Source: an uncultured bacterium
GTDB lineage: Bacteria; Actinomycetota; Coriobacteriia; Coriobacteriales; Coriobacteriaceae
Length of the DNA: 33,524 bases
NCBI GenBank assembly: GCA_905214465.1
Contig: CAJMMD010000024.1
Span: 1-33,524 of the forward strand
Direction: 5' to 3'
Of the stretch, positions 1-9,529 are shown in pieces; position 1 is the stretch's first letter, and the number at the start of each line of letters is the position of its first letter. The notes beneath the pieces were generated by a model. It worked only from the letters and a program-made list of their open reading frames with translations. It did no database searches and was not told where the DNA came from. The translations under genes were made by a program, and so were the position numbers.

Positions 1-1
1 C

Positions 2-36
2 AAAAAGGGCGCCGACCATTGCGGTCGACGCCCTTT
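2..36 (-). terminator. Rho-independent terminator after typA
   Basis: A 14-bp stem (4-17 with 23-36, one mismatch) with a 5-nt loop is followed on the minus strand by five T residues. It lies 28 bases past the typA stop codon. This is the normal form of an intrinsic terminator and fits the end of the typA transcript. Confidence 0.8.
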
Positions 37-63
37 CTTATTGGCGGTTATAAGCCCCAGCAC

Positions 64-1902
<1,839 letters not shown>

Positions 1903-2019
1903 GTAGTTCCCCTATCTTCTATCCATATACAAACGGCACGCGTATGCGACCCACCCAGCAATGCAACGCTCGGCGGGAATACTGAGCCTTTTACCGAAAA
2001 CTCGTTTATTTTAGCGATT

Positions 2020-2469
2020 TTAGATGAGAGGGGTTTCCTCACCTGCAGGTTCAGGGTCGCTCCACATAAAACCATCGCCGGCACCCATGCCCTCATACAG
2101 CACATATGCCGAAAAGCCGCTCTCGAGCGTGGTTTCGAAGAAGCTCACGAGCAGGGCGTCGTGATAGCCGCCGTCAATCTCGACGCAGCCGGTATAGCCG
2201 ATGGCATAGCGGGCGATACGGCCCAGGCCCTCATCCTTAAGGCCCATCTTGTGCTCGGAGATAAAGTTGGTGGCAGCCTCGAGGCACGCCTCTTCGCCGT
2301 CCTCGTCGAGTGCCGCCAGATAGCGGTTGGAAGCAGCGTCCTCGATCGCCACAACTACGCCCGGATTCTCGCCGGCGGCAAGGTCGTCCAAGAACGCACC
2401 AATCAGGTCACACACCATGGCGTCGAGCTCGGCGGAGACGTTACCGGCGTCCTGCATATCCTGTGCCAT
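2020..2469 (-). CDS. Hypothetical acidic protein, 149 residues
   Basis: I do not recognise this family. The product is acidic, has no signal peptide or membrane segment and looks like a small soluble cytoplasmic protein. An N-terminal helical part rich in Asp/Ala/Leu (1-40) leads into an alternating region with GVVVAIED, YAIGYTGCVEIDGGYHDALLVSF and SAYVLYEGMG, which reads as beta-strands, and an acidic C-terminal tail. An AAGG ribosome-binding site precedes the ATG. It lies 30 bases downstream of the membrane-protein gene at 2500-2889, and the DUF151 gene is directly upstream of that, so the three probably form one transcript. Codon use matches that of the neighbours, which supports a real gene. 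Confidence 0.7.
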   Translation of the reverse strand: MAQDMQDAGNVSAELDAMVCDLIGAFLDDLAAGENPGVVVAIEDAASNRYLAALDEDGEEACLEAATNFISEHKMGLKDEGLGRIARYAIGYTGCVEIDGGYHDALLVSFFETTLESGFSAYVLYEGMGAGDGFMWSDPEPAGEETPLI

Positions 2470-2499
2470 CTCTAGACCTTCCCATCGAATCCGGCGTCG

Positions 2500-2889
2500 T
2501 TACAGTTCTTGTGCCTCGGCAGCGATCTTGGCGGCGGCGTCGCGGGCGCGCACCATATCCATCGCGCGCTTGTCGAGCACCTTGATCTGGTTGGTCAGCA
2601 TTACTGCATCGACCACACCCCAGATTACCAAGCCTGTTGAAATCGAAAACCCAAGCGCACCAACTGTACCACGAAGACGAGAACAGATTACCGCGACAAG
2701 GGCGGAGATGATAACCATCTTGATATAGGAGCCGCGGCGCTCGCGAAGCGTGCGGGCCTGCGTCACATAGGCGATGCGAGCCGCCTCGGATGCCTCCGAG
2801 CGCATCTGGGCTTCACGCGCGATGGCGGCCGCTTCGGCTGAAACGCCGCGACCCATCAGTGCACACTCCGTCTCATGGCTACTCGTCAT
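2500..2889 (-). CDS. Small membrane protein of unknown function, 129 residues
   Basis: Not recognised. The first 50 residues are an Ala/Glu/Arg-rich helix that may form a coiled coil. Two hydrophobic segments follow, roughly residues 56-72 (KMVIISALVAVICS) and 78-98 (ALGFSISTGLVIWGVVDAV), and then a second charged Ala-rich helix to the C-terminus. This suggests a membrane hairpin with both ends on the same side. The ATG at 2889 directly abuts the stop codon of the DUF151 gene (2890-2892), which implies translational coupling and a shared transcript. Possible roles cannot be stated from the sequence. Confidence 0.7.
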   Translation of the reverse strand: MTSSHETECALMGRGVSAEAAAIAREAQMRSEASEAARIAYVTQARTLRERRGSYIKMVIISALVAVICSRLRGTVGALGFSISTGLVIWGVVDAVMLTNQIKVLDKRAMDMVRARDAAAKIAAEAQEL

Positions 2890-3390
2890 TTAAAAATCAT
2901 CGGGCGAGAGCGTATGGACGAACTCGTCGAACTTCTCAAATTCCTGCTCGTCATCGACTTCCTCGGCAACCGGAGAGACGGTCCCCAGGCGGTTCATGAT
3001 GTCGTCCTCAACAAACATGGGAGCATTGCTGCGCACGGCGAGGGCGATGGCATCGCTCGGACGCGCATCGATCCTATGCTCGTTGCTGTCGGCCAAAACA
3101 ACGACCGTCGCATAGAACACGGGAGGCTCGGCACGGACAATCTCGATGCGCTCGAGTTTTGCATCCAGGGCATCAAGCGTGTCGAGCAGCAGGTCATGGG
3201 CGATCGGGCGCTCGGCACGACCGCTGTCGATACCGCGGCTAATAGCCGCAGCCTCAAACGAACCAGTTTGGATAGAAAGGGAGCGCAGCGGCGCAGGGGA
3301 GTCCGATTTGCTGCAGCGCTCGCGAAGTACGATAAGCGATGGCACGGGACCGGCGGCCATGACGATGGTCTCTATGTCGACACGAACCAT
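2890..3390 (-). CDS. Bifunctional nuclease family protein (DUF151)
   Basis: A member of the DUF151/BFN family, small proteins widespread in Actinobacteria and also found in plants, where one member was reported to have DNase and RNase activity. The bacterial role is not settled. The 166-residue product starts MVRVDIETIVM and contains the family core: an LRE segment, the AHDLLLDTLDAL helix, the VVVLADSNEHRIDARPSDAIALAVR stretch with the characteristic RPSDAIALA motif, and PMFVEDDIM. The tail is acidic. The frame stays open upstream to 3438, but the ATG at 3390 has a good GGAGG six bases upstream, and the extra upstream residues (MRRRRRVLTATYRR) look non-native, so 3390 is chosen. It is the first gene of a probable three-gene operon. 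Confidence 0.88.
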   Translation of the reverse strand: MVRVDIETIVMAAGPVPSLIVLRERCSKSDSPAPLRSLSIQTGSFEAAAISRGIDSGRAERPIAHDLLLDTLDALDAKLERIEIVRAEPPVFYATVVVLADSNEHRIDARPSDAIALAVRSNAPMFVEDDIMNRLGTVSPVAEEVDDEQEFEKFDEFVHTLSPDDF

Positions 3391-3505
3391 GGAACACCTC
3401 CGGTACGTAGCGGTTAACACGCGGCGCCTTCGCCGCATTGAATAGCTATACTACCCAATCTTTCGCACAGCACACAAAACCAAAATGAGTTTTATCACAC
3501 ACAAG

Positions 3506-3536
3506 AAAAAAGCCCCGAGGCCATGCCTCGAGGCTC
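3506..3536 (-). terminator. Terminator after tRNA-Ile
   Basis: On the minus strand a GC-rich stem (AGCCTCGAGGC paired with GCCTCGGGGCT) is followed by TTTTTTC. It begins 14 bases past the CCA end of tRNA-Ile and ends that transcript before the DUF151 gene. Confidence 0.8.
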
Positions 3537-3549
3537 TTCACAGTTTTGA

Positions 3550-3626
3550 TGGTGGACCTGACAAGATTCGAACTTGTGACCTCCCGGTTATCAGCCGGAC
3601 GCTCTAACCAACTGAGCTACAGGTCC
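3550..3626 (-). tRNA. tRNA-Ile (anticodon GAT)
   Basis: A 77-nt tRNA including an encoded CCA. The acceptor stem pairs GGACCTG with CAGGTCC, the discriminator is A, the D arm begins TAGCTCAGTTGGTTAGAGC, and the anticodon loop CTGATAA sits between CCGG stems, giving anticodon GAT for Ile. The T arm contains TTCGAATC. It is a single tRNA gene with its own promoter and terminator. Confidence 0.97.
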
Positions 3627-3640
3627 ATCGCGCAAGGGAT

Positions 3641-3670
3641 ATATTAGACGAGTCGTTACGCGCGCGTCAA
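3641..3670 (-). promoter_or_regulatory. Sigma-70-type promoter for tRNA-Ile
   Basis: On the minus strand TTGACG (3665-3670) and TAATAT (3641-3646) are separated by 18 bases, with the tRNA 5' end 14 bases past the -10 box. Both hexamers are five-of-six matches to consensus. The -35 box lies only three bases from the end of the long palindrome at 3674-3860. Confidence 0.75.
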
Positions 3671-3673
3671 CAA

Positions 3674-3860
3674 CTTTTTTGAAAATCTTTGGAGGGTGTT
3701 CGCCCCGGCCGCACGGCGGCATGTGAAGTCGCCTGCTCGGACAGTCCTGACTCGCGCAGAGAGCACATTAAGTGCTCTCTGGCTCGTGCGGAACTCGCGA
3801 TCGACTTCGCATGCCGCCGTGTGGCCGGGGCGAACGCGAGTCCCGAGGTTTTCAAAAAAG
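3674..3860. repeat. 187-bp near-perfect palindromic element
   Basis: A long inverted repeat in the gyrA to tRNA-Ile gap. The ends are exact 12-base inverted copies, CTTTTTTGAAAA (3674-3685) and TTTTCAAAAAAG (3849-3860). The inner arms 3702-3731 and 3802-3831 pair at 28 of 30 positions. The centre is a perfect 9-bp stem (3758-3766 with 3772-3780) around a 5-base loop. Short open frames cross it on both strands, but because of the symmetry these are mirror images of each other and are not convincing genes. It could be a miniature inverted-repeat element, a structured RNA or an extruding hairpin. No target-site duplication is visible at its ends. Together with the tRNA promoter and the gyrA terminator it fills the 300-base gap between tRNA-Ile and gyrA. 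Confidence 0.85.
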
Positions 3861-3887
3861 CGGTCGGCGCGCAGTGCGCCGACCGCC
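3854..3887 (-). terminator. gyrA: Terminator after gyrA
   Basis: A perfect 11-bp GC-rich stem (GCGGTCGGCGC with GCGCCGACCGC) lies about 40 bases past the gyrA stop and is followed on the minus strand by TTTTTTG. The T run is the terminal repeat of the palindromic element at 3674-3860, so the two structures share sequence. Confidence 0.85.
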
Positions 3888-3926
3888 GATATATGGGGTC
3901 TGATATTTTCTACCAGCTAGGGCCTC

Positions 3927-6674
3927 TTACTCGTCTAGGAGATCCTCTGGCATGTCGTTGCCGTCGCCTAGGTCGACTGGGGTATTTTCGGCATCGACCG
4001 TTGCCTCGGCCTCGGCGCCTTCGCCTTCGGGCTTTTCCTTAGCTGCCGTCATGCGGGCGACAGCGCACACACGGTCGTTGTCGTCGACGGTCATCATCTT
4101 GACGCCCTGGGTGGCACGGCCGGTCTGGCTGATCTCGTCGGTCTTGACGCGAATGACCGTCGCGCCCTCCGTCACGATGAACAGCTCGTGCTGCGGGCCC
4201 ACCGTCTTCATGGCCGCGAGGTTACCCTTACGCTCGGTCATTTGGATGGTGTAGACGCCCTGGCCGCCGCGATTCTGCTCCGGGTAGTCCGCGACCGGCG
4301 TGCGCTTGCCGTAGCCGCGCTCGGTGATGACGAACAGATCGCCGTTGCCGTTAGTGACTTCCATGCCCAGAACGCTCACGCCGTCCTTCATACCGATACC
4401 GCGAACGCCGCTAGTATCGCGGCCGGTGGCGCGCACCTGCTCCTCGGAGAACATGATCGCCTTGCCCGCGGTGGTGGCCAGGATAATCTTGTCGCCCTCG
4501 CGCACGCGGCGCACGTTCAGCAGCGCGTCGTCGTCACGCAGGTTGATAGCGATCAGGCCGTCGCGACGGCTGCGGTCATATGCGCTCATCACGGTCTTCT
4601 TGACCATGCCGCTCTTGGTGGCAAACATCAGATACTCGTCGGCAGGGAACTCGCGGCAGCTGATGACGCTCGCGATCTTCTCGCCCTCCTCGAAGGGCAG
4701 CAGGTTGACGATCGCGGTACCGCGCGCCTGGCGCGTACCCACCGGCAGCTCGTGCACCTTCAGGCGATAGACCTTGCCCTTGCTCGAGAAGAACAGCACG
4801 TACTCGTGCGTGGACGCGATGAACATCTCGTCGATGACGTCGTCCTCTTTGAGGTTGACGCCCGAGACGCCCTTGCCGCCGCGCTTCTGGGCGCGGTAGG
4901 CGGCCACCGGGATGCGCTTGACATAGCCGGTGTGGGTGATGGTCACGACCATGTCCTCGTCGGCAATGAGGTCCTCGACGTCCAGGTCCTTCTCGACATG
5001 GCTGATCTCGGTGCGGCGCTTATCGCCGAACTTCTTGGAGATCTCGCGCATCTCTTCCTTAATGACGCCCAGGATCTTCCCCTCGTGCGCCAGCAGGTCC
5101 TCGTAGTAGGCGATGGCGCGGCGCAGGCCGTCCAGCTCTTCCTGAATCTTGTCGCGCTCCAGGCCGGTCAGGCGGCGCAGCTTCATCTCGAGGATGGCCG
5201 TGGTCTGCTCGGGCGTAAAGCCAAAGCGCTCGATCAGGCGGCTACTGGCCTCGGAGTCGGTCTGCGAGGAGCGGATAATGCTAATGACCTCGTCGATATG
5301 GTCAAGGGCCATCAGGTAGCCCTCAAGGATATGCGCGCGGGCCTGGGCCTTCTTGAGGTCGAAGCGGGTGCGGCGGGTGACGACGTCGACCTGGTGGTCG
5401 ATGTAGTGCTGCAGCATCTCGCGCAGACTCAGGCATTTGGGAACGCCGTTGACAAGCGCCAGGTTGTTGGCGCCAAAGGTCGTCTGCAGCGAGGTGTACT
5501 TATACAGGTTGTTGAGCACGACCTGCGGAATGACGCCCTTCTTGAGCTCGATGACCAGACGGATGCCCTTCTGGTTGGACTCATCGCGCATATCCGAGAT
5601 GCCCTCGATGCGCTTGTCGTTGACGAGCTGGGCGATCTTCTCCTGCAGGGTGCCCTTGTTGACCATGTAGGGAATCTCGGTAAAGACCAGGCGGCTGCGG
5701 CCGGTCTTGGTGGACTCCACGTGAGCCTTGGCGCGCACGGTAATGGAGCCGCGGCCGGTCTCGTAGCTCTGCTTAATGCCGGCGCTGCCCATGATGATGG
5801 CGCCGGTGGGGAAGTCCGGACCGGGCATGATCTGCATGAGCTCGTCGACGGTGGCGTCGGGGTTGTCGATCAGGTAGCAGGTGGCCTCGATCGCCTCGGT
5901 GAGGTTATGCGGGGCGATGTTGGTGGCCATGCCGACGGCGATGCCCTGGCTGCCGTTGACCAGCAGGTTGGGGAAGCGCGCAGGCAGCGCCACGGGCTCG
6001 GCGAGCGATTCGTCGTAGTTGGGCTGCCAGTCGACGGTATCCTTCTGCAAGTCACGCAGCAGTTCCATGGCGGGCTTGGCCAGGCGGCTCTCGGTGTAAC
6101 GCATGGCTGCCGCGCCGTCGCCGTCGATGTTGCCGAAGTTGCCGTGACCGTCGATGAGCGGCGTGCGCATGGAGAACCACTGCGCCAGGCGGACCATGGC
6201 CTCATAGACCGCGAAGTCGCCATGCGGGTGGTACTTACCGATAACTTCGCCGACCGTCCAGGCCGACTTCTTGTGTGGGCGGTTGGGGTAGATGCCGCTC
6301 TCGTTCATCGCATACAGGATACGGCGGTGTACCGGCTTTAAGCCGTCGCGCACGTCCGGCAGGGCGCGCGCCGTGATAACCGACATCGAATACTCGATAA
6401 ACGACTGCTTCATCTCGCGGCCAAACTCCGAAATCTGGAGCTGGCCGCCGTTGATATCCTCGCCGGCCGAGGCGCCACGGTCGACTTCGCCAAAGCTCTC
6501 CTCGAGCTCACCGTCGTCGTCCTCTTCCTCATCATCATCGGCATCGGGGTTATAGGCGTCCGGGTCGCCGTCCTCGCCCTGCTCAGCACGGGCAAGCAGG
6601 CGCTTCAGATCATCGGGCATACCGGCATCGCCGGCCTCGTCCATACCCTCGTTATTGTTGATATCGTCTGCCAC
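3927..6674 (-). CDS. gyrA: DNA gyrase subunit A
   Basis: The DNA-cleaving and rejoining subunit of gyrase, which introduces negative supercoils as an A2B2 tetramer. The breakage-reunion domain begins near residue 88 (SFIEYSMSVITARALPDVRDGLKPVHRRIL in sequence). The catalytic tyrosine is Y193 in AAAMRYTE. The C-terminal beta-pinwheel carries a GyrA box, QKRGGKG, needed for DNA wrapping. The 915-residue length exceeds the usual 820-880 because of an acidic, low-complexity N-terminal extension of about 75 residues (DDDEEEDDDGE near residues 46-56) and an acidic tail. The quinolone-sensitive segment reads HPHGDFAVYEA, with Phe154 at the position of E. coli Ser83 and Glu158 at that of Asp87. Translation starts at GTG 6674 behind AGGAGG. 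It follows gyrB with a 155-base spacer holding a palindrome and is probably cotranscribed with it. Confidence 0.97.
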   Translation of the reverse strand: MADDINNNEGMDEAGDAGMPDDLKRLLARAEQGEDGDPDAYNPDADDDEEEDDDGELEESFGEVDRGASAGEDINGGQLQISEFGREMKQSFIEYSMSVITARALPDVRDGLKPVHRRILYAMNESGIYPNRPHKKSAWTVGEVIGKYHPHGDFAVYEAMVRLAQWFSMRTPLIDGHGNFGNIDGDGAAAMRYTESRLAKPAMELLRDLQKDTVDWQPNYDESLAEPVALPARFPNLLVNGSQGIAVGMATNIAPHNLTEAIEATCYLIDNPDATVDELMQIMPGPDFPTGAIIMGSAGIKQSYETGRGSITVRAKAHVESTKTGRSRLVFTEIPYMVNKGTLQEKIAQLVNDKRIEGISDMRDESNQKGIRLVIELKKGVIPQVVLNNLYKYTSLQTTFGANNLALVNGVPKCLSLREMLQHYIDHQVDVVTRRTRFDLKKAQARAHILEGYLMALDHIDEVISIIRSSQTDSEASSRLIERFGFTPEQTTAILEMKLRRLTGLERDKIQEELDGLRRAIAYYEDLLAHEGKILGVIKEEMREISKKFGDKRRTEISHVEKDLDVEDLIADEDMVVTITHTGYVKRIPVAAYRAQKRGGKGVSGVNLKEDDVIDEMFIASTHEYVLFFSSKGKVYRLKVHELPVGTRQARGTAIVNLLPFEEGEKIASVISCREFPADEYLMFATKSGMVKKTVMSAYDRSRRDGLIAINLRDDDALLNVRRVREGDKIILATTAGKAIMFSEEQVRATGRDTSGVRGIGMKDGVSVLGMEVTNGNGDLFVITERGYGKRTPVADYPEQNRGGQGVYTIQMTERKGNLAAMKTVGPQHELFIVTEGATVIRVKTDEISQTGRATQGVKMMTVDDNDRVCAVARMTAAKEKPEGEGAEAEATVDAENTPVDLGDGNDMPEDLLDE

Positions 6675-6721
6675 GTTACCTCCTCATGGTTTGCGTGGTC
6701 CATTAGTTCCCTACCACGGAG

Positions 6722-6824
6722 ACGGCTTTTCCAGGTGCCGCAGATTCGCCCGAAAGAGGAGGGAAGCGTACTTGGGTACGCGACCGACGATTGAGGGCGA
6801 AGGTGCGGTGGCTGGGAAAGCCGT
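6722..6824. repeat. 103-bp imperfect palindrome between gyrB and gyrA
   Basis: The left arm, starting ACGGCTTTTCCAG and continuing to TTCGCCC (6722-6751), matches the inverted right arm, ACGGCTTTCCCAG to TTCGCCC (6824 back to 6795), with a few mismatches. The centre is a 6-bp stem GCGTAC/GTACGC around TTGG. No T run follows on the minus strand, so it is not a classical terminator. In the gyrBA transcript it would form a long hairpin just before the gyrA ribosome-binding site. Its sequence differs from that of the palindrome at 3674-3860. Confidence 0.75.
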
Positions 6825-6829
6825 GCAGG

Positions 6830-8860
6830 TTAGGCGTCTAAGAAGCGTGCATCATGCGCGTGTTTCTCGATGTACTCGCGGCGATAGCCGACCTCGGAAC
6901 CCATCAGCTCACGCACGGCGCGGTCCGCCACCACGGCGTCCTCGATCGACACGCGCTGCAGGATGCGGGTCTTGGGATCCATCGTCGTCGAGGCAAGCTG
7001 CTTGGGGTCCATCTCGCCCAGGCCCTTGTAGCGCTGGACGGTATAGCCCTTGCGCTTCTTGGTGATCTTGCCGTCCTTGGCCTTGCCGTCCTCGTCGTTG
7101 TCGTCGGGGTTCAGGCCCAGACTCTGGATGGTGTCGCGCAGGATCTCGTCTTCGGGCTGGCGGCCGTTGGGATACACGTAGTGGATCTTGTTGCGTACCT
7201 TAATGCCAAAGATGGGCGGGCAGGCAACATAGACGTAGCCGGCATCGATCAGCGGACGCATGTACTTGTAGAAGAACGTCAGCAGCAGGATGCGGATATG
7301 CGCACCGTCGACGTCTGCATCGGTCATGATGATGATCTTGTGGTAGCGCGCCTTGGTGATATCGAAGTCGCCGCCGTCGCCGGCACTCGTCGTGACGCCG
7401 CAGCCGATCGCGGTAATCAGCGACTGGATGGTGTCACTCGAGAACGCGCGATGGTCACCAACGCGTTCGACGTTCAGAATCTTGCCGCGCAGGGGCAGAA
7501 TCGCCTGGATGTCTCGGCGACGGCCGTCCTTGGCCGAACCGCCTGCCGAGTCGCCCTCTACGATGAAGAGCTCGGTCAGCTCGGCATCGCGCACTGAGCA
7601 GTCAGCGAGCTTACCGGGCAGGGACGCCGTCTCGAGCAGGCTCTTGCGGCGGGTCGCCTCGCGCGCCTTGCGGGCGGCGTTGCGCGCCTTGCAGGCCTGT
7701 TGCGCCTTCTTGACGATCTCGCGGGCGGGCTTGGGATGCTCCTCCAAGTAATCGGCGAGGCCGTCGGTCACGATCTTGAGCGTGAGCGCGCGCATATAGG
7801 AGCTACCGAGCTTGGCCTTGGTCTGCCCCTCAAACTGCGGATCGGGCAGCTTGACCGAGATAACGGCCGAAAGGCCCTCGCGCACATCGTCGCCGGTCAG
7901 GTTGGCGTCTTTTTCCTTGAGCAGGTTCTGTTTGCGCGCGTAGTCGTTGATCACGCGGGTGAGGGCGGTGCGGAAGCCCTCAAGGTGCATGCCGCCCTCG
8001 GGAGTGTAGATGTCGTTGGCAAACGACATGACGTTCTCGCCGTAGCCGCTATTCCACTGCAGGGAAACCTCGACCTCGCCCATCTTGGCCACGGGAGCAT
8101 CCGGGTCCGATTTGCCCTCGATGTAGATGGGCTCCTTAAAGGCCTCGGGGACGTCCTTGCCCTCGTTGAGGAACTTGACGAAGTCGATGATGCCGCCCTC
8201 GTAGCAAAACTCCTCCACGTGGGGAGTCGCCTCGCGCTCGTCGGTCAGCACGATCTTGAGGTTCTTATTGAGGAACGCTGTCTCCTGCAGACGGTTGTGC
8301 AGCGTATCGAAATCGTAGATGCAGGTCTCGAAGATCTCGTCGTCGGGCCAGAAGGTGACGGTGGTGCCCGTCGAATCCGAGGTGCCCACGACCTCCATCT
8401 TCTTGACGGTCTTGCCGCGCGAGAACTCCATCTCGTAGGTGTTGCCATCGCGACGAACCTGAACGACCACGCGCTTGGACAGTGCGTTGACGACGGAGAT
8501 GCCTACGCCGTGCAGGCCGCCCGAGACCTTATAGGCCGAGTTATCGAACTTACCGCCGGCGTGCAAGATCGTCATAACGACCTCGAGCGTCGGGATCTTT
8601 TTAACAGGGTGCTCGTCGACGGGGATGCCGCGCCCGTTGTCGACGACCGTGATGGAGTTGTCGGCGTGGACCGTCACCTGGATCTCGGTGCAGAAACCGG
8701 CCATGGCCTCGTCGACGGAGTTGTCAACGATCTCCCACACCAGGTGATGCAGACCGCTGGCGCTCGTCGAGCCGATATACATGCCCGGGCGCTTACGAAC
8801 GGCCTCGAGACCTTCGAGAATCTTAATCTCGCCGCCATCGTAATCGTTTTCGTTTGCCAC
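6830..8860 (-). CDS. gyrB: DNA gyrase subunit B
   Basis: The ATP-hydrolysing subunit of gyrase. The GHKL ATPase domain shows EIVDNSVDEAMAG (Glu43, Asn47), DNGRGIPVDEHP and GGLHGVGISVVNALS. The transducer domain follows. The TOPRIM domain carries EGDSAGGSAKDGRRR, PLRGKILNVE and TDADVDGAHIR, and the C-terminus has the family motif RYKGLGEMDPKQL. A short acidic/basic insert (NPDDNDEDGKAKDGKITKK) precedes that motif. The 676-residue length is normal. The frame is open six codons upstream to a TTG at 8878, but those codons contain the AAGGAGG ribosome-binding site, so the GTG at 8860 (VANENDYDGGEIKIL) is the real start. A terminator just upstream separates it from the dnaN-recF group, so gyrB needs its own promoter. 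Confidence 0.97.
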   Translation of the reverse strand: MANENDYDGGEIKILEGLEAVRKRPGMYIGSTSASGLHHLVWEIVDNSVDEAMAGFCTEIQVTVHADNSITVVDNGRGIPVDEHPVKKIPTLEVVMTILHAGGKFDNSAYKVSGGLHGVGISVVNALSKRVVVQVRRDGNTYEMEFSRGKTVKKMEVVGTSDSTGTTVTFWPDDEIFETCIYDFDTLHNRLQETAFLNKNLKIVLTDEREATPHVEEFCYEGGIIDFVKFLNEGKDVPEAFKEPIYIEGKSDPDAPVAKMGEVEVSLQWNSGYGENVMSFANDIYTPEGGMHLEGFRTALTRVINDYARKQNLLKEKDANLTGDDVREGLSAVISVKLPDPQFEGQTKAKLGSSYMRALTLKIVTDGLADYLEEHPKPAREIVKKAQQACKARNAARKAREATRRKSLLETASLPGKLADCSVRDAELTELFIVEGDSAGGSAKDGRRRDIQAILPLRGKILNVERVGDHRAFSSDTIQSLITAIGCGVTTSAGDGGDFDITKARYHKIIIMTDADVDGAHIRILLLTFFYKYMRPLIDAGYVYVACPPIFGIKVRNKIHYVYPNGRQPEDEILRDTIQSLGLNPDDNDEDGKAKDGKITKKRKGYTVQRYKGLGEMDPKQLASTTMDPKTRILQRVSIEDAVVADRAVRELMGSEVGYRREYIEKHAHDARFLDA

Positions 8861-8909
8861 ACGTCCTCCTTCAGTCAAGAAAATGTGTACAGCCTTACTA
8901 GTTTATCGT

Positions 8910-8939
8910 AAAAAAATACCCTCGGGACCGAGGGTATTT
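8910..8939 (-). terminator. Terminator between the DUF721 gene and gyrB
   Basis: The minus strand shows AATACCCTCGG, a 3-base loop and CCGAGGGTATT, followed by a run of T (seven in a row overlapping the stem end). It lies 26 bases past the DUF721 stop codon. It ends the dnaN-recF-DUF721 transcript and makes gyrBA a separate unit. Confidence 0.88.
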
Positions 8940-8965
8940 GGCTCTACAAGGCCACCAGATGCGAT

Positions 8966-9529
8966 TTAAGGCTCTTTTTTGCTTTGCACGCCCTTGGCCC
9001 ACTCGGCACTGGCTCTCATGGCATTCTCGAGGGCCTCGCGCAGTTTTTGGTCTTCGATGGGCGCCACCTGGCGCTCGATCTCGGTGCACTCGGCCTCACT
9101 TAGGTCGGCGTGCGGGGCCGGCGGGCGCTCGGTCGTCGCCGGGCGCAGGCGCTCCTTGGCGGCGGGCGGCGTGTGACCGGGCGCGGTGGTTTTGAACACC
9201 AGGCCGTCCACATGCGCACCGGCGCGCTCCATGCGCGCGCGGATGATCTCGCGCAACAACGTCATTTCCTGCGTCCACGAGGGCGAGTCGAGATACACCA
9301 GCAGCTCATTGGACTCGGGCAGGTAGCGCAGTCCCGTCACATGCCGCCCCTCGCGCGTGCCCGAGCACACCGCGTTCCATGCGCGATAGACCGTGCGCGA
9401 CTCCTCGGCGGCCTCCATCTGCGCACGGCGCTTAGGCGTTGCAGCCGCCAGGATGCGCTGGCGCTCTGCGTTCAAAAACCCGCTGAAGGCGACTGTCTCG
9501 CTCTCGCGCTCGTAATTAGCACGTCTCAC
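8966..9529 (-). CDS. DUF721 protein (DciA-like)
   Basis: A 187-residue protein of the DUF721 family. DciA, a member studied in other bacteria, helps load the replicative helicase DnaB. The core lies at residues 45-115 and shows VYRAWNAVCSG, a hydrophobic strand segment LRYLPESNELLVYLDSPSW, and TQEMTLLREIIRARME, matching the family pattern W-x-x-x-x-G then strand, S-x-x-W and helix. The C-terminal half is Pro/Glu/Ala-rich and probably disordered, ending in a short basic tail. It starts at GTG 9529 inside the end of recF (14-base overlap), so the two are translationally coupled. The order recF-DUF721-gyrB is the classical actinobacterial arrangement. A helicase-loading role here is inference from family and place. 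Confidence 0.85.
   Translation of the reverse strand: MRRANYERESETVAFSGFLNAERQRILAAATPKRRAQMEAAEESRTVYRAWNAVCSGTREGRHVTGLRYLPESNELLVYLDSPSWTQEMTLLREIIRARMERAGAHVDGLVFKTTAPGHTPPAAKERLRPATTERPPAPHADLSEAECTEIERQVAPIEDQKLREALENAMRASAEWAKGVQSKKEP

Noticed and set aside
3667..4042. Short open frames on both strands across the palindrome near gyrA
   Set aside because: The frames on the two strands encode nearly the same peptide because the DNA is a palindrome, and no ribosome-binding site fits.
4188..6341. A 717-codon open frame on the plus strand opposite gyrA
   Set aside because: The opposite frame is gyrA with all its motifs. The product looks like compositional noise (Ala, Leu, Asp, His, Val repeats).
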